A DNA stretch of 64,000 nt from Paraburkholderia sp. CNPSo 3274 (GTDB lineage Bacteria; Pseudomonadota; Gammaproteobacteria; Burkholderiales; Burkholderiaceae). The DNA is taken from NCBI RefSeq assembly GCF_024206475.1, contig NZ_JAMBPR010000006.1, positions 62,001 to 126,000 of the forward strand, written 5' to 3'. Positions 49,578 through 61,234 of the stretch are shown piece by piece (position 1 is the first letter of the stretch; the number at the start of each line of letters is the position of its first letter). The position numbers and the translations under genes are program-made. The notes below the pieces were generated by a model that worked only from the letters and a program-made list of their open reading frames with translations, was not told where the DNA came from and did no database searches.

Positions 49578-49628
49578 GGTGTGCGAAAGGCGGCTGGCCC
49601 GGCTGTTGTCTGCACGACAGCGCAAGGG

Positions 49629-49659
49629 ACGATAGAATCGACGTTTACGTTATCGTCAA
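49629..49659 (-). promoter_or_regulatory. MerR-type promoter with 19-bp spacer
   Basis: Read leftward, TTGACG (49659-49654) and TATCGT (49634-49629) are separated by exactly 19 bp. A dyad-like sequence (GACGTTTACGTTATCGTC, positions 49640-49657) covers the spacer and the -35. This spacing is the hallmark of promoters twisted open by MerR regulators, so autoregulation of the merR gene is likely. Confidence 0.65.
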
Positions 49660-49750
49660 GTACGCGGTTGCGCAACCGGCGACAATGAGATCCGCTTTGC
49701 ATGGGACCAGAGTAAGCGCTAACTCTGGCCGACAGGAGAAGACACCCCCA

Positions 49751-50821
49751 ATGAACGCCCTCGAACACCAGCTCGACTATCCCTACGCCGACACCCTGCC
49801 GGAGCCCGGCCTCGCCTTCGATGTCGCGCCCGGCGTGAAATGGCTGCGCATGCCGCTGCCGTTCGCGCTCGACCACATCAACCTCTGGCTGCTGCGCGAT
49901 GAGATCGACGGCCAGCAAGGCTGGACCGTGGTGGACTGCGGCATCACCAACGACACCATCAAGGCCCGCTGGGAAGCCGTGTTCGAGAACCAGCTGGAAG
50001 GCCTGCCGGTGCTTCGCGTGCTCGTCACGCATTGCCACCCCGACCATATCGGCCTTGCGCACTGGATTTGCGCGGGCGGGGACAAAGCGCGCTGGGACGT
50101 GCGCCTGTGGGCCACGCTCGGCGAATACATGCAGGCCCGAGTGATGGCGGCCGGCGACGGCTCCAACGCGGGCGGCGAAGGCGCCGCGCGCCATTTCGCG
50201 CGTCACGGGCTCGTGGACGAAGCTTCGCTCGACAAGCTGCGCAACCGCCGCGGCTATTACGGCAGTCTCGTACCCGCGCTGCCCACGCAGTACCGCCGCC
50301 TGCGCGAAGCCGATACGGTGGCGATCGGCGGGCGCGACTGGCGCGTCATCACGGGCTACGGCCACTCGCCCGAGCATTGCGCGCTGTTCTGCGAAGGAAC
50401 CGGCGTGCTGATCTCCGGCGATATGGTGCTGCCGCGAATCTCGACCAATGTCTCCGTGTTCGACATGGAGCCGGAAGGCAATCCGCTAGGCCTCTATCTG
50501 GAATCGCTCGGCCGCTACGAAACGCTGCCCGAGAATACGCTCGTGCTGCCCTCGCACGGCAAGCCGTTTCGCGGCGTGCGCACGCGCATCGCGCAGCTGC
50601 GCGCGCACCATGACGCGCGTCTTGCCGAAGTGATCGAAGCGTGCGAGCGAGCGCCGCAAAGCGCCGCCGACATCGTGCCGATGATGTTCAAGCGCGAGCT
50701 CGACATCCACCAGATGACCTTCGCGATGGGCGAAGCGCTTGCGCACCTGAACCTGCTGTGGCTCGCGGGCAAGGTCACGCGCACGACGGGCGCGGACGGC
50801 GTGATCCGCTTTACGGCCTGA
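49751..50821 (+). CDS. MBL-fold metallo-hydrolase
   Basis: 356 residues. The zinc-binding THCHPDHIGLAHW (HxHxDH), the GYGHSPEHCALFC histidine and the LISGDMVLPRIS aspartate are the main metallo-beta-lactamase ligands, with a further PSHGKPF histidine. Related enzymes hydrolyse thioesters or RNA; no specific substrate can be named. The ATG has GGAGAAGA upstream. It is divergent from the MerR gene and may be co-regulated. Confidence 0.88.
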   Translation: MNALEHQLDYPYADTLPEPGLAFDVAPGVKWLRMPLPFALDHINLWLLRDEIDGQQGWTVVDCGITNDTIKARWEAVFENQLEGLPVLRVLVTHCHPDHIGLAHWICAGGDKARWDVRLWATLGEYMQARVMAAGDGSNAGGEGAARHFARHGLVDEASLDKLRNRRGYYGSLVPALPTQYRRLREADTVAIGGRDWRVITGYGHSPEHCALFCEGTGVLISGDMVLPRISTNVSVFDMEPEGNPLGLYLESLGRYETLPENTLVLPSHGKPFRGVRTRIAQLRAHHDARLAEVIEACERAPQSAADIVPMMFKRELDIHQMTFAMGEALAHLNLLWLAGKVTRTTGADGVIRFTA

Positions 50822-50840
50822 AGAGCCACTGTGCATAAAG

Positions 50841-50875
50841 AAAAACGGGCGGCCCGCAATGAGCCGCCCGTTTTT
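50841..50875. terminator. Bidirectional terminator between the MBL gene and lolA
   Basis: AAAAACGGGCGGC and GCCGCCCGTTTTT arms around a 9-base loop. Confidence 0.92.
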
Positions 50876-50899
50876 GCGTGGAGCGCGATGCTAACGGCC

Positions 50900-51607
50900 T
50901 TAGTTCGAGCCGCCCGTGATCAGATCGGCGCCCTGCGGCCGCACGAACTTGAAGGTCGAAGCCGGCAACGACGGGTTCTTCTCGATGTTGGAGAACGTGA
51001 GCAGCGTCACGTTGCCGAACACATCGTGCAGTTCCATGGCTTCGAGGTTGCCGTCGCGAAAGCCGATGCCCACGCTCTTGAACTGCGTGTCCTTCGACTT
51101 CGGAATCAGCTCCAGCCAGTCGATGCCGTTTTTCACGCCCGCGTCGGAGAGTGTGAAGTTCTTGTCGAGATCGTTGCTGCCGAACAGGATCGCCGCCGGG
51201 CTCGCGCCGAGCGCGCCGCCAAGCTTGCGCTCGGTCACCTGGTTCAGGTCCTTGTCGTAGACGTAGAGGTTGTCGCCGTCCGACTGCAGCAGTTGCTGAT
51301 ACGGCTTTTCATAGGACCAGATGAACTTGCCGGGCCGCGCGAACACGAACGTACCGCTCGAGGTCTTGGCGTTCATCGTGGCCGTGGCAATGGCGTCGCT
51401 GGCGTTCTTCGCACCCGAGGGCGCCTTGAGTTCGCGCTGAACGAAACTGCCGCGCGCGGAGTGCACCTGCGCGACGAACTGCTTCAGTTGATCGGTGCCG
51501 CTCGCATACGCCTGCGAGACCATCAGGACCGACGCGCCGAGCGCGATGAACAGCGCGCGGCGCGCGGTGCGCGCAAAGCGGGTCGGAAGTCCAGCCGGAT
51601 ACTGCAT
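50900..51607 (-). CDS. lolA: Outer-membrane lipoprotein carrier LolA
   Basis: Periplasmic chaperone that carries lipoproteins from LolCDE to LolB. 235 residues with a signal peptide ([18 protein letters not shown]) and the half-barrel signature: [54 protein letters not shown], and [18 protein letters not shown]. It lies 88 bp after ftsK on the same strand, as in E. coli; rarA and serS, which normally follow, are about 14.6 kb away. Confidence 0.95.
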   Translation of the reverse strand: MQYPAGLPTRFARTARRALFIALGASVLMVSQAYASGTDQLKQFVAQVHSARGSFVQRELKAPSGAKNASDAIATATMNAKTSSGTFVFARPGKFIWSYEKPYQQLLQSDGDNLYVYDKDLNQVTERKLGGALGASPAAILFGSNDLDKNFTLSDAGVKNGIDWLELIPKSKDTQFKSVGIGFRDGNLEAMELHDVFGNVTLLTFSNIEKNPSLPASTFKFVRPQGADLITGGSN

Positions 51608-51695
51608 CTATCGTTCTCCAAGAGGTGTGTCTTTGGCTGTCGGGTTGCCGGAGCCGTTGCCAAGCCGTTGCCAAAGCGCGGCGGCCTGGCGTGAC

Positions 51696-54017
51696 CTATT
51701 CGGCGTCGCCGCGGTTGGGCACGAGGATCTCGCGGTTGCCGCTCGACGACATCGCCGAAACGAGCCCAGACTGCTCCATCTGTTCGAGCAGCCGCGCCGC
51801 GCGGTTGTAGCCTATGCGCAAGTGCCGCTGCACGAGCGAAATCGACGCGCGGCGATTCTTGATGACCACTTCGACGGCCTGGTCGTACAGCGGGTCGGAC
51901 TCGTCGCCGGTGCCGCTGGTTCCCGCAACCGTGCCCTCGTCTCCCTCGCCTCCCACCCCGCCTTCGAGAATGCCCTCGATATAGTTCGGCTCGCCCTGCT
52001 CCTTGAGCTTCTCGACGACGCGGTGCACCTCGTCGTCGGCGACGAACGCGCCGTGCACGCGCACGGGCAGACCCGAGCCCGGCGGCAGGTAGAGCATGTC
52101 GCCCATGCCGAGCAGCGACTCGGCACCCATCTGGTCGAGAATCGTGCGCGAGTCGATCTTCGAGGAGACCTGGAACGCCATACGCGTCGGCACGTTGGCC
52201 TTGATGAGGCCGGTGATGACGTCCACCGAAGGCCGTTGCGTCGCGAGAATCAGGTGGATGCCGGCGGCGCGCGCCTTCTGTGCGATACGCGCGATCAACT
52301 CTTCGACCTTCTTGCCGACCACCATCATGAGGTCGGCGAGTTCGTCGATCACGACCACGATATGCGGCAGCTTCTGGCACGGTTCCGGATCGTCCGGCGT
52401 GAGGCTGAACGGGTTCGGGATCTTCTCCTCGCGCTTGTTCGCCTCTTCGATCTTGTTGTTGTAGCCCGCGAGATTGCGCACGCCCAGCTTGCTCATGAGC
52501 TTGTAGCGGCGCTCCATCTCGCCCACGGTCCAGTTCAGTGCGTTGCCGGCCTGGCGCATGTCGGTCACGACCGGGCAGAGCAGATGCGGAATGCCCTCGT
52601 AGACGCTCATTTCGAGCATCTTCGGGTCGATCAGGATCATGCGGACCTGCTCGGCGCTCGCCTTGTAGAGCAGCGAGAGGATCATCGCGTTGATCCCCAC
52701 CGACTTGCCCGAGCCGGTCGTGCCGGCCACGAGCAGGTGGGGCATCTTCGCGAGATCGGCGCAAACCGGCTTGCCGCCGATGTCCTTGCCAAGGCCCATG
52801 GTGAGCGCCGAAGGCGCGTCGGCATAAACCGCCGAGCCGAGGATTTCCGAAAGACGCACGGTCTGACGGCGCTGGTTCGGCAGCTCCAGCGCCATGAAAT
52901 TCTTGCCCGGAATCGTTTCCACCACGCGGATCGAGACGAGCGAGAGCGAACGCGCAAGATCCTTCGCGAGATTCACGATCTGGCTGCCCTTCACGCCCGT
53001 GGCCGGCTCGATCTCGTAGCGCGTGACGACCGGGCCCGGATACGCGGCCACCACGGCCACGTCCACACCGAAGTCCTTGAGCTTCTTCTCGATCAAGCGC
53101 GAGGTGAATTCGAGCGTGTCGTCCGAAATGGTTTCCTGGGTGGCCGACGCCGGGTCGAGCAGCGAGATCGCCGGCAGCGTGGAATCGCCCGGCAGGTCCT
53201 TGAAGAGCGGCACCTGGCGCTCTTTTTCCACGCGCTCGGAGCGCTGCGGCGTGACCACCGGCGGCACGATCGTGACCGGTTCGTGTTCCTCGATCTTCAC
53301 GCGGCCGCGCTCGACCTTGCCTTCGCGCTTCACGGCCGCCGCTTCGCCGAGCTTGCGGTCGCGGCCCGCCTCGCGGCGCAGCCGGGCCATGGTCACGGCG
53401 TTGATGATGTATTCGCCGACCCTTTCAGCGACCGAGAGCCACGAGAAGCGGAAATAGAGCGAAAGACCGATAGCGAGCGCGAGCAGAAGCGCGAGCGTGC
53501 CGCCCGTGAAGCCGAGCGCGTGCGAAACGCCGCGCGCAACCGCGCCGCCCACCACGCCGCCGGGCGTCTGGGGCAGTTGAACCTTGAGCGACCACATGCG
53601 CAGCGCTTCGATGCCGCAGCTCGACAGCATGACGAGCACGAACGACAAGGCTTCGGCGACCCAGCTGATGTCGCGCGGCTTGTCGTCGTCATCGTCGGCG
53701 ATCGCTTCGTGGCGCGTAATGCGCTGGTAGTTCGCCGAGACGAGGCGCCCGAGCAGCACGATCCACCAATAGGCGGAAAGGCCGAACAGCAGCAGCAGGA
53801 TGTCCGAGACGCGCGCGCCGACGCGCCCCGCCCAGTTCGAGATGTGGTCGACCTGGGCCGCGTGCGTCCAGCTCGGGTCGTGGCGGCTGTAGCTGATGAG
53901 CGCCATCAGCAGGAACACGCCTAGCGCGACCTGCAGGATCCAGCGAATTTCGGTGAAAAGGCGCGACATGCGGTGAGGCAATGCCTGCGCCTGCGCGGAA
54001 AAGGGAGCTTTGGCCAT
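51696..54017 (-). CDS. ftsK: DNA translocase FtsK
   Basis: Couples chromosome segregation to division by moving DNA through the septum. 773 residues: about four N-terminal membrane segments (to about residue 190), a short charged linker, the motor with Walker [26 protein letters not shown] and Walker [13 protein letters not shown], and the C-terminal gamma winged helix ([30 protein letters not shown]) that reads KOPS sequences. The ATG at 54017 is the family start; the longer open frame is not supported. It diverges from trxB. Confidence 0.96.
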   Translation of the reverse strand: MAKAPFSAQAQALPHRMSRLFTEIRWILQVALGVFLLMALISYSRHDPSWTHAAQVDHISNWAGRVGARVSDILLLLFGLSAYWWIVLLGRLVSANYQRITRHEAIADDDDDKPRDISWVAEALSFVLVMLSSCGIEALRMWSLKVQLPQTPGGVVGGAVARGVSHALGFTGGTLALLLALAIGLSLYFRFSWLSVAERVGEYIINAVTMARLRREAGRDRKLGEAAAVKREGKVERGRVKIEEHEPVTIVPPVVTPQRSERVEKERQVPLFKDLPGDSTLPAISLLDPASATQETISDDTLEFTSRLIEKKLKDFGVDVAVVAAYPGPVVTRYEIEPATGVKGSQIVNLAKDLARSLSLVSIRVVETIPGKNFMALELPNQRRQTVRLSEILGSAVYADAPSALTMGLGKDIGGKPVCADLAKMPHLLVAGTTGSGKSVGINAMILSLLYKASAEQVRMILIDPKMLEMSVYEGIPHLLCPVVTDMRQAGNALNWTVGEMERRYKLMSKLGVRNLAGYNNKIEEANKREEKIPNPFSLTPDDPEPCQKLPHIVVVIDELADLMMVVGKKVEELIARIAQKARAAGIHLILATQRPSVDVITGLIKANVPTRMAFQVSSKIDSRTILDQMGAESLLGMGDMLYLPPGSGLPVRVHGAFVADDEVHRVVEKLKEQGEPNYIEGILEGGVGGEGDEGTVAGTSGTGDESDPLYDQAVEVVIKNRRASISLVQRHLRIGYNRAARLLEQMEQSGLVSAMSSSGNREILVPNRGDAE

Positions 54018-54344
54018 TGAATCCTGGGCTGATTCTTGATGCGTTTGCGGTCCGCCAGTCCTTCCGTATGCCCGAAACCCCGGGCAGACGGGCGCGGCCG
54101 CCGTCGTCCGATCCGGCTTATTGTAAACGCGTTGTTTCGGCCCCGGCGCCCCTCGCTGTAAATGACGGTAACTGACAACGCCGCGGGAACGCCGCAGGGC
54201 GACATCCGGCCGCGCCGGACCCGTCGAGCCGCGCTGCACGGCCGGCCTCGAGGCCGAGGCTATCGCGCCGATGAGGAAGCTTCATCGAGCGGCGAACTCC
54301 CCCCGCCTTTATAATTGCGGGCTGATGCCCAACTACATGCGTGA

Positions 54345-55421
<1,077 letters not shown>

Positions 55422-55459
55422 GTCTGGCGAGCGCAGAGATTTACCCAGCGTCTTTCGCC

Positions 55460-56236
55460 ATGCCCAAGAACGTGCCCCACCCGGGCGAGCCCAAGCGCCC
55501 CGCCTCCGCTCGCCCTGCTCCGGCGCCCACGCCTGCTCCCGCAGCAGACGAAGCCGCGCCCGGCAAGACGGCTTCTGGCTTCGCCGGCCTCGGCAGCCTG
55601 CGCGACGCGCTCAAGGTGCAAACCCGCCAGCGCGAGCGCGAACGCGTGGCCGTGCAGGCGGCGCACGTCGAGGCCGTCGCCGACAGCAACCTTTTTCGCC
55701 GCGAGATCGGCCAGATCGCGCCGCTCAAGCAACCTGCGCGCGCGCAGCCGCGCCGCGCAGCACCCGTGCCGCTGCCGCTGCAAACGCGGCTCGACGAGCA
55801 GGCCGTGCTGCACGAAGCGATCTCCGACGAATTCGACCCGGAAGCGCTTCTCGACACCGACGACTCGCTGTACTACCACCGCCCCGGCGTGAGCGACGAG
55901 GTCGTCAAGAAGCTGCGGCGCGGCACGTGGATCGTGCAGGCGCAACTCGACCTGCACGGCATGCGCCGCGAGGAAGCGCGCGAGGCGCTGCAGAACTTCA
56001 TCCGTGAAGCGGGCAAGCGCGGGCTGCGCTGCGTGCGCGTGATCCACGGCAAGGGCCTGGGTTCCGTCGGCAAGGAGCCGGTGCTCAAGGGCAAGGTGCG
56101 CGCGTGGCTCGTGCAGAAGGAAGAAGTCATCGCGTTCTGCCAGGCGCGGCCGCACGACGGCGGCGCGGGCGCTGTGCTCGTGCTATTGCAGCCGCATCCG
56201 GTCGGCCACGGACAACATCATCCTCAGGTGCCCTGA
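55460..56236 (+). CDS. Smr domain protein
   Basis: 258 residues. An N-terminal proline/alanine-rich region and a helical part precede a Smr (small MutS-related) domain: QAQLDLHGMRREEAREALQNFI (the LDLHG motif), RCVRVIHGKGLGS, LKGKVRAWLVQKEEVIAFCQA. Smr domains act as nucleases or nucleic-acid binders. It lies 38 bp after trxB and may share its transcript. Confidence 0.92.
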   Translation: MPKNVPHPGEPKRPASARPAPAPTPAPAADEAAPGKTASGFAGLGSLRDALKVQTRQRERERVAVQAAHVEAVADSNLFRREIGQIAPLKQPARAQPRRAAPVPLPLQTRLDEQAVLHEAISDEFDPEALLDTDDSLYYHRPGVSDEVVKKLRRGTWIVQAQLDLHGMRREEAREALQNFIREAGKRGLRCVRVIHGKGLGSVGKEPVLKGKVRAWLVQKEEVIAFCQARPHDGGAGAVLVLLQPHPVGHGQHHPQVP

Positions 56237-56264
56237 CCGAACCTGTCATCGGCGTGTCGACATG

Positions 56265-56306
56265 AAAAAACCCCGTTGCCGCTGACGCGGCGAACGGGGT
56301 TTTTTA
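56265..56306. terminator. Bidirectional terminator between the Smr gene and the ABC operon
   Basis: AAAAAACCCCGTT and AACGGGGTTTTTT arms with a GC-rich loop. Confidence 0.92.
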
Positions 56307-56334
56307 TGGCGCCGGGACACCCGGCGCACAACGA

Positions 56335-57453
<1,119 letters not shown>

Positions 57454-57498
57454 GATGCTATGAATCCTTTTGATCGAATGCAGGGGTTAGCCCCGCAG

Positions 57499-58356
57499 TT
57501 AGCCCTTCACCGCGCCCGCCGTGAGACCGCGCACGAAGTAGCGGCCGGCGATTACGTAGACGAGCAGCGTGGGCAGCGCGGCGATGATCGCGCCGGCCAT
57601 GTCGACGTTGTATTCCTTCACGCCCGTGGACGTGTTCACGAGATTGTTCAGCGCCACCGTGATCGGCATCGAATCGACGCCCGAGAACACGATACCGAAC
57701 AGGAAGTCATTCCAGATCTGCGTGAATTGCCAGATCAGGCACACCATGAAGATGGGCAGCGAGATCGGCATCATGATGCGCGTGAAGATCATGAAGAAAC
57801 CGGCGCCGTCGATGCGCGCGGCCTTCACGAGTTCGGCGGGCACGCTCACGTAGAAGTTGCGGAAGAACATCGTGGTGAACGCAATGCCGTACACGACGTG
57901 CACCAGCACCAGACCGCCGATCGTGTTCGAAAGGCCGAGGAAGCCTTCGAGACGCGCCATCGGCAGCAGGATGGCCTGGAACGGAATGAAGCAGCCCACC
58001 AGCAGCATCGTGAAGAGCGCGTCCGCGCCGCGAAAGCGCCAGTGCGTGAGCACGTAACCGTTGAACGCGCCGATGATCGACGAGATCAGCACGGCCGGAA
58101 TCACCATCTTCACCGAGTTCATGAAGAACGGCTGCATGCCGTCACAGCGCACGCCGGTACACGCTTCGCTCCACGCCTTGATCCACGGCGCGAAGGTCGG
58201 GCTCGTGGGCAGCGAGAGCATGGTGCCCGAGTGAATCTGGTCGAGCGACTTGAACGACGTCGACAGCATCACGTAGAGCGGGAACAGGAAGTACAGCGCG
58301 AACAGGATCAGCGCCGCGTACACGACCACGCGGCTCACAGTCATCTTAGGCTGCAT
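57499..58356 (-). CDS. gtsC: Sugar ABC permease (GtsC-like)
   Basis: 285 residues with about six membrane segments. The EAA loop motif region is EGFLGLSNTIGG... LVKAARIDGAGFFMIFTRIMMPISLPIFM, which contacts the ATPase. The ATG at 58356 overlaps the end of the upstream permease gene by 11 bp, implying coupled translation. Inner-membrane partner of the other permease for CUT1-type sugar import. Confidence 0.9.
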   Translation of the reverse strand: MQPKMTVSRVVVYAALILFALYFLFPLYVMLSTSFKSLDQIHSGTMLSLPTSPTFAPWIKAWSEACTGVRCDGMQPFFMNSVKMVIPAVLISSIIGAFNGYVLTHWRFRGADALFTMLLVGCFIPFQAILLPMARLEGFLGLSNTIGGLVLVHVVYGIAFTTMFFRNFYVSVPAELVKAARIDGAGFFMIFTRIMMPISLPIFMVCLIWQFTQIWNDFLFGIVFSGVDSMPITVALNNLVNTSTGVKEYNVDMAGAIIAALPTLLVYVIAGRYFVRGLTAGAVKG

Positions 58357-59287
58357 TGCGCGTGCTCCTCGATTCCAGATACATGAGCGGCACGAGTACG
58401 GCCACCACCGTCGCAAGCATCATCATCGACGAAGCTGCGCCGACGCCGAGCTGCCCGCGGTTGAACGAAAACGTGTACATGAAGATGGCAGGCAGCGACG
58501 ACGACGTGCCCGGGCCGCCGGCCGTCAAAGCGACGACGAGGTCGAACGTCTTGATCGTGATGTGGCACAGGATCAGCAGCACGGAGAAGAACACCGGACG
58601 CATGCTGGGAATCACGATCTTGCGATAGATCGTGGGCAGCGTCGCGCCGTCCACCTGGGCAGCCTTGAAGATTTCGCTATCGACACCGCGCAGGCCGGCC
58701 AGGAAAAGCGCCATGCAAAAGCCGGTGGACTGCCACACAGCCGCGACCACGATACAGAAAATGGCCTTGTCCGGGTCGTTGAGCCAGTCGATATGGAAGC
58801 TCGTCCAGCCAATGCTGTGCATCACCTGCTGAATGCCGAGGTCCGGATTGAAAATCCACTGCCATGCCGTGCCCGTCACGATGTACGAGAGCGCCATCGG
58901 ATAGAGGAACACCGCGCGCAGCGCGCCTTCCTGACGAATCTGCTGGTCGAGCAGGATCGCGAGGAACAGCCCGAGCGCCACGCAAATGGCGATGAACGGG
59001 ATGCCGAACCATCCGAGATTCTGCGCCGACGTCCACCAGACGTCGTTGGCGAACAGCTCGCGATAGCGTTCGAGACCCGCGAATTCATAGCGCGGCATCA
59101 GTCGCGAGGTCGAGAGCGACAGATAGCCGGTAATGAGAATGAAGCCGTAGACGAATACGAGGCTGATCAGAATGCTGGGCGAAAGCACCAGCTTCGGGAT
59201 CCAGCGGTCTGCGAGCGCCGCCATGGGCGACGCGCGGCGGGTAGCAGGCGTGGCCGCCTTGCCGTTGCCGCTAAGAGAAGCAGTCAC
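58346..59287 (-). CDS. gtsB: Sugar ABC permease (GtsB-like)
   Basis: 313 residues with about six membrane segments. SEIFKAAQVDGATLPTIYRKIVIPSMRP is the EAA loop that contacts the ATPase. The GTG at 59287 has AGGAG upstream at a good distance and was chosen over an ATG at 59356; an ATG at 59224 (MAALADRW) is also possible. It follows the binding-protein gene and overlaps the second permease gene by 11 bp. Confidence 0.88.
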   Translation of the reverse strand: MTASLSGNGKAATPATRRASPMAALADRWIPKLVLSPSILISLVFVYGFILITGYLSLSTSRLMPRYEFAGLERYRELFANDVWWTSAQNLGWFGIPFIAICVALGLFLAILLDQQIRQEGALRAVFLYPMALSYIVTGTAWQWIFNPDLGIQQVMHSIGWTSFHIDWLNDPDKAIFCIVVAAVWQSTGFCMALFLAGLRGVDSEIFKAAQVDGATLPTIYRKIVIPSMRPVFFSVLLILCHITIKTFDLVVALTAGGPGTSSSLPAIFMYTFSFNRGQLGVGAASSMMMLATVVAVLVPLMYLESRSTRNAA

Positions 59288-59411
59288 TGCGCAACTCCTG
59301 GTACGGTGCGAAAACAGCTTTCGCACGATGATGGGGTTCAGAGGGTGAACCGTCATGCCCGGGGCGCGCCACGTATGGCGCCCCCCGTCTTACAGCACTA
59401 ACCTGCTACGC

Positions 59412-60659
59412 TCACTTCGTCTTCGCAGCCTTCGCGAGCGCTTCCACCGCGCTCTTCGAATCCTGGTTCGAGTTCATGAACTTCGTCACGACGTCGGTGA
59501 TCGCACCGGCCGTGGCGTCCGGCTGAGCCATGCCGTGAGCGAGCGACGGCACATAGCCGCCGGCCTTGATCGCGGTCTGTTCATCCGCGTACGACTTCTT
59601 CGCGCATGCGTCGAACTTGCTCATGTCGACGCCCAGACGGACCGGAATCGAACCCTTGTACAGGCTGAACTGCTCCTGGAATTCCGGGCTCATGATCGTC
59701 TTCGCGAGCGCCAGTTGGCCAGGCGTTGCAGCCTTCTGGCCCTTCTGCTGGAAGAACACGAACGAGTCGACGTTAAAAGTGTAGGCCTTCGCCGTGCCCG
59801 GCACCGCTGCGCAAACATAGTCCGTATCCGGCTGCTTGTTCGCGTTCGCGAACTCGCCCTTGGCCCAGTCGCCCATGAACTGCATGCCGGCCTTGCCGTT
59901 GATGACCATGGCCGTGGCGAGGTTCCAGTCGCGGCCCGTGCGGCCGTTATCCATGTACGACTCGATCTTGCGGACCGTGTCGAACACGCCGACCATCTGC
60001 TGCGACGTCAGGGTCTTCTGGTCGAGGTCGACGAGCGCCTTCTTGTAGAAGTCCGCGCCCTGCGAGAGGACCACGTCTTCCCACAGCGTCAGGTCTTGCC
60101 ACGGCTGACCGCCGGCTGCGACCGGCTGGATGCCCGCTGCCTTGAACTTGTCAGCCAGCGCGAAGAATTCCGGCCACGTGGTCGGCGCCTTGCCGCCCAC
60201 CTTGTCGAGCGCTGCCTTGTTGATCCACACCCAGTTCACGCGGTGCACGGAGAAGGGAGCCGCGACGTAGTGACCGTCTGCGTGGATGATCTTGTCGATT
60301 TGCGGCGGGAGGTTGGCCTTCCAGTCGCCGGCAACGGAGTCGACGTTCACCAGCACGCCCTGCTCGGCCCATTCCTGAATCAGCGGACCCTTGATCTGGG
60401 CAGCCGAAGGCGCATTGCCCGAGATCACCTGGGTCTTCAGTGCGGTCATGGCCGCCGCGCCCGCGCCACCGGCGACCGCGAAGTCCTTCCACACATAACC
60501 CTGCTTCGTCATGTCGTCCTTGAGCACGCCGACGGCTTTCGACTCGCCGCCCGAAGTCCACCAGTGCAGCACTTCGAGAGACTCGGCCGCTTGCGCCGTG
60601 GCGACGCCACCCAACAGACCTGCTGCGCACAGGGCGCCCATGATCGCGCGGAATTTCAT
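59412..60659 (-). CDS. gtsA: Periplasmic sugar (likely glucose) binding protein
   Basis: 415 residues with a signal peptide (FRAIMGALCAAGLLGGVATAQA). The mature start SLEVLHWWTSGGESKAVGVLKDDM is typical of extracellular solute-binding family 1 proteins for glucose, such as Pseudomonas GtsA; APFSVHRVNWVWINKAAL and QFMGDWAKGEF are further conserved segments. GGAGGAGATAAGC precedes the ATG. It opens a leftward gtsABC-malK operon facing zwf-pgl-glk. Glucose is inferred from homology and this neighbourhood. Confidence 0.88.
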   Translation of the reverse strand: MKFRAIMGALCAAGLLGGVATAQAAESLEVLHWWTSGGESKAVGVLKDDMTKQGYVWKDFAVAGGAGAAAMTALKTQVISGNAPSAAQIKGPLIQEWAEQGVLVNVDSVAGDWKANLPPQIDKIIHADGHYVAAPFSVHRVNWVWINKAALDKVGGKAPTTWPEFFALADKFKAAGIQPVAAGGQPWQDLTLWEDVVLSQGADFYKKALVDLDQKTLTSQQMVGVFDTVRKIESYMDNGRTGRDWNLATAMVINGKAGMQFMGDWAKGEFANANKQPDTDYVCAAVPGTAKAYTFNVDSFVFFQQKGQKAATPGQLALAKTIMSPEFQEQFSLYKGSIPVRLGVDMSKFDACAKKSYADEQTAIKAGGYVPSLAHGMAQPDATAGAITDVVTKFMNSNQDSKSAVEALAKAAKTK

Positions 60660-60724
60660 TGCTTATCTCCTCCAGACACCTGAACAAAAAACGATTGGCC
60701 CCTGATCGCCAGGGTGCGGTGGTT

Positions 60725-60751
60725 GGTCAAACAGGCAAAACAGGCAAAACA
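60725..60751. repeat. Tandem 9-mer GGCAAAACA, three copies
   Basis: One variant (GGTCAAACA) and two exact copies of GGCAAAACA, upstream of gtsA. A related repeat lies before the CytX-like permease at 36472. Confidence 0.7.
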
Positions 60752-61103
60752 CTGGACGGACGGGCGCCGGAGTGCCGCGCGCGCGTGCTTTTCATTAGAT
60801 GCGCGCGGGCCGCGGGCCGGTTACCGGCCGCAGGACGCTCAAGAGATGAGTGGTTCGGAATGCAACTTGAATGTCTCCTCTTTTGATTTTCACCGGCCAC
60901 CTGGCCGGCCGAGGCGCCGCTTGCGTCACGCGGCCTTGAAGCCCCGCACGGTGGCGAACCGGGCGCCCGGCTCACTGGCAAGCCTGGCTGAGTCCCGCGT
61001 GGTTCTCCGTTAACATGAGGGGGCATTCCGTCCGCTCGCAAAACCGCGCAAACCGCCTTGCTGGCTGGGTTTCACGCTTTTTTCATCGAATGAACGTTAC
61101 CTC

Positions 61104-61131
61104 TTGATTTGGATTGTAGTTAAACTACAAT
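61104..61131 (+). promoter_or_regulatory. zwf promoter overlapped by a HexR-type operator
   Basis: TTGATT (61104-61109) and TACAAT (61126-61131) are 16 bp apart. ATTGTAGTT-A-AACTACAAT (61113-61131) is a perfect 9-bp-arm palindrome covering the spacer and the -10. It fits the known HexR consensus TGTARTWWWAYTACA, whose regulator is released by KDPG, a glucose-breakdown intermediate. Repression of zwf-pgl-glk without sugar is inferred. Confidence 0.8.
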
Positions 61132-61234
61132 TCAGTGTCAAAAAAAATTTTATCGGACTACGGCCGCCCGATCGCCCACACGGAAGGGCACCCGATGTAC
61201 CCTGCAGCGGCCCCCAGGACTCTGACTGAGACTC

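Larger units (their letters stand above)
60660..61234. other. Divergent control region between gtsA and zwf
   Basis: 575 bases without a gene. It holds a 9-mer tandem repeat (60725-60751), a perfect GC dyad (GGCCGGT-T-ACCGGCC, 60815-60829) and, near the zwf side, a promoter overlapped by a HexR-type palindrome. I saw no second copy of that palindrome for the gts operon. Confidence 0.6.

Noticed and set aside
51495..53924. An 809-codon open frame opposite ftsK
   Set aside because: Same reason: a shadow of ftsK, rich in His, Arg and Asp with no recognisable domain.
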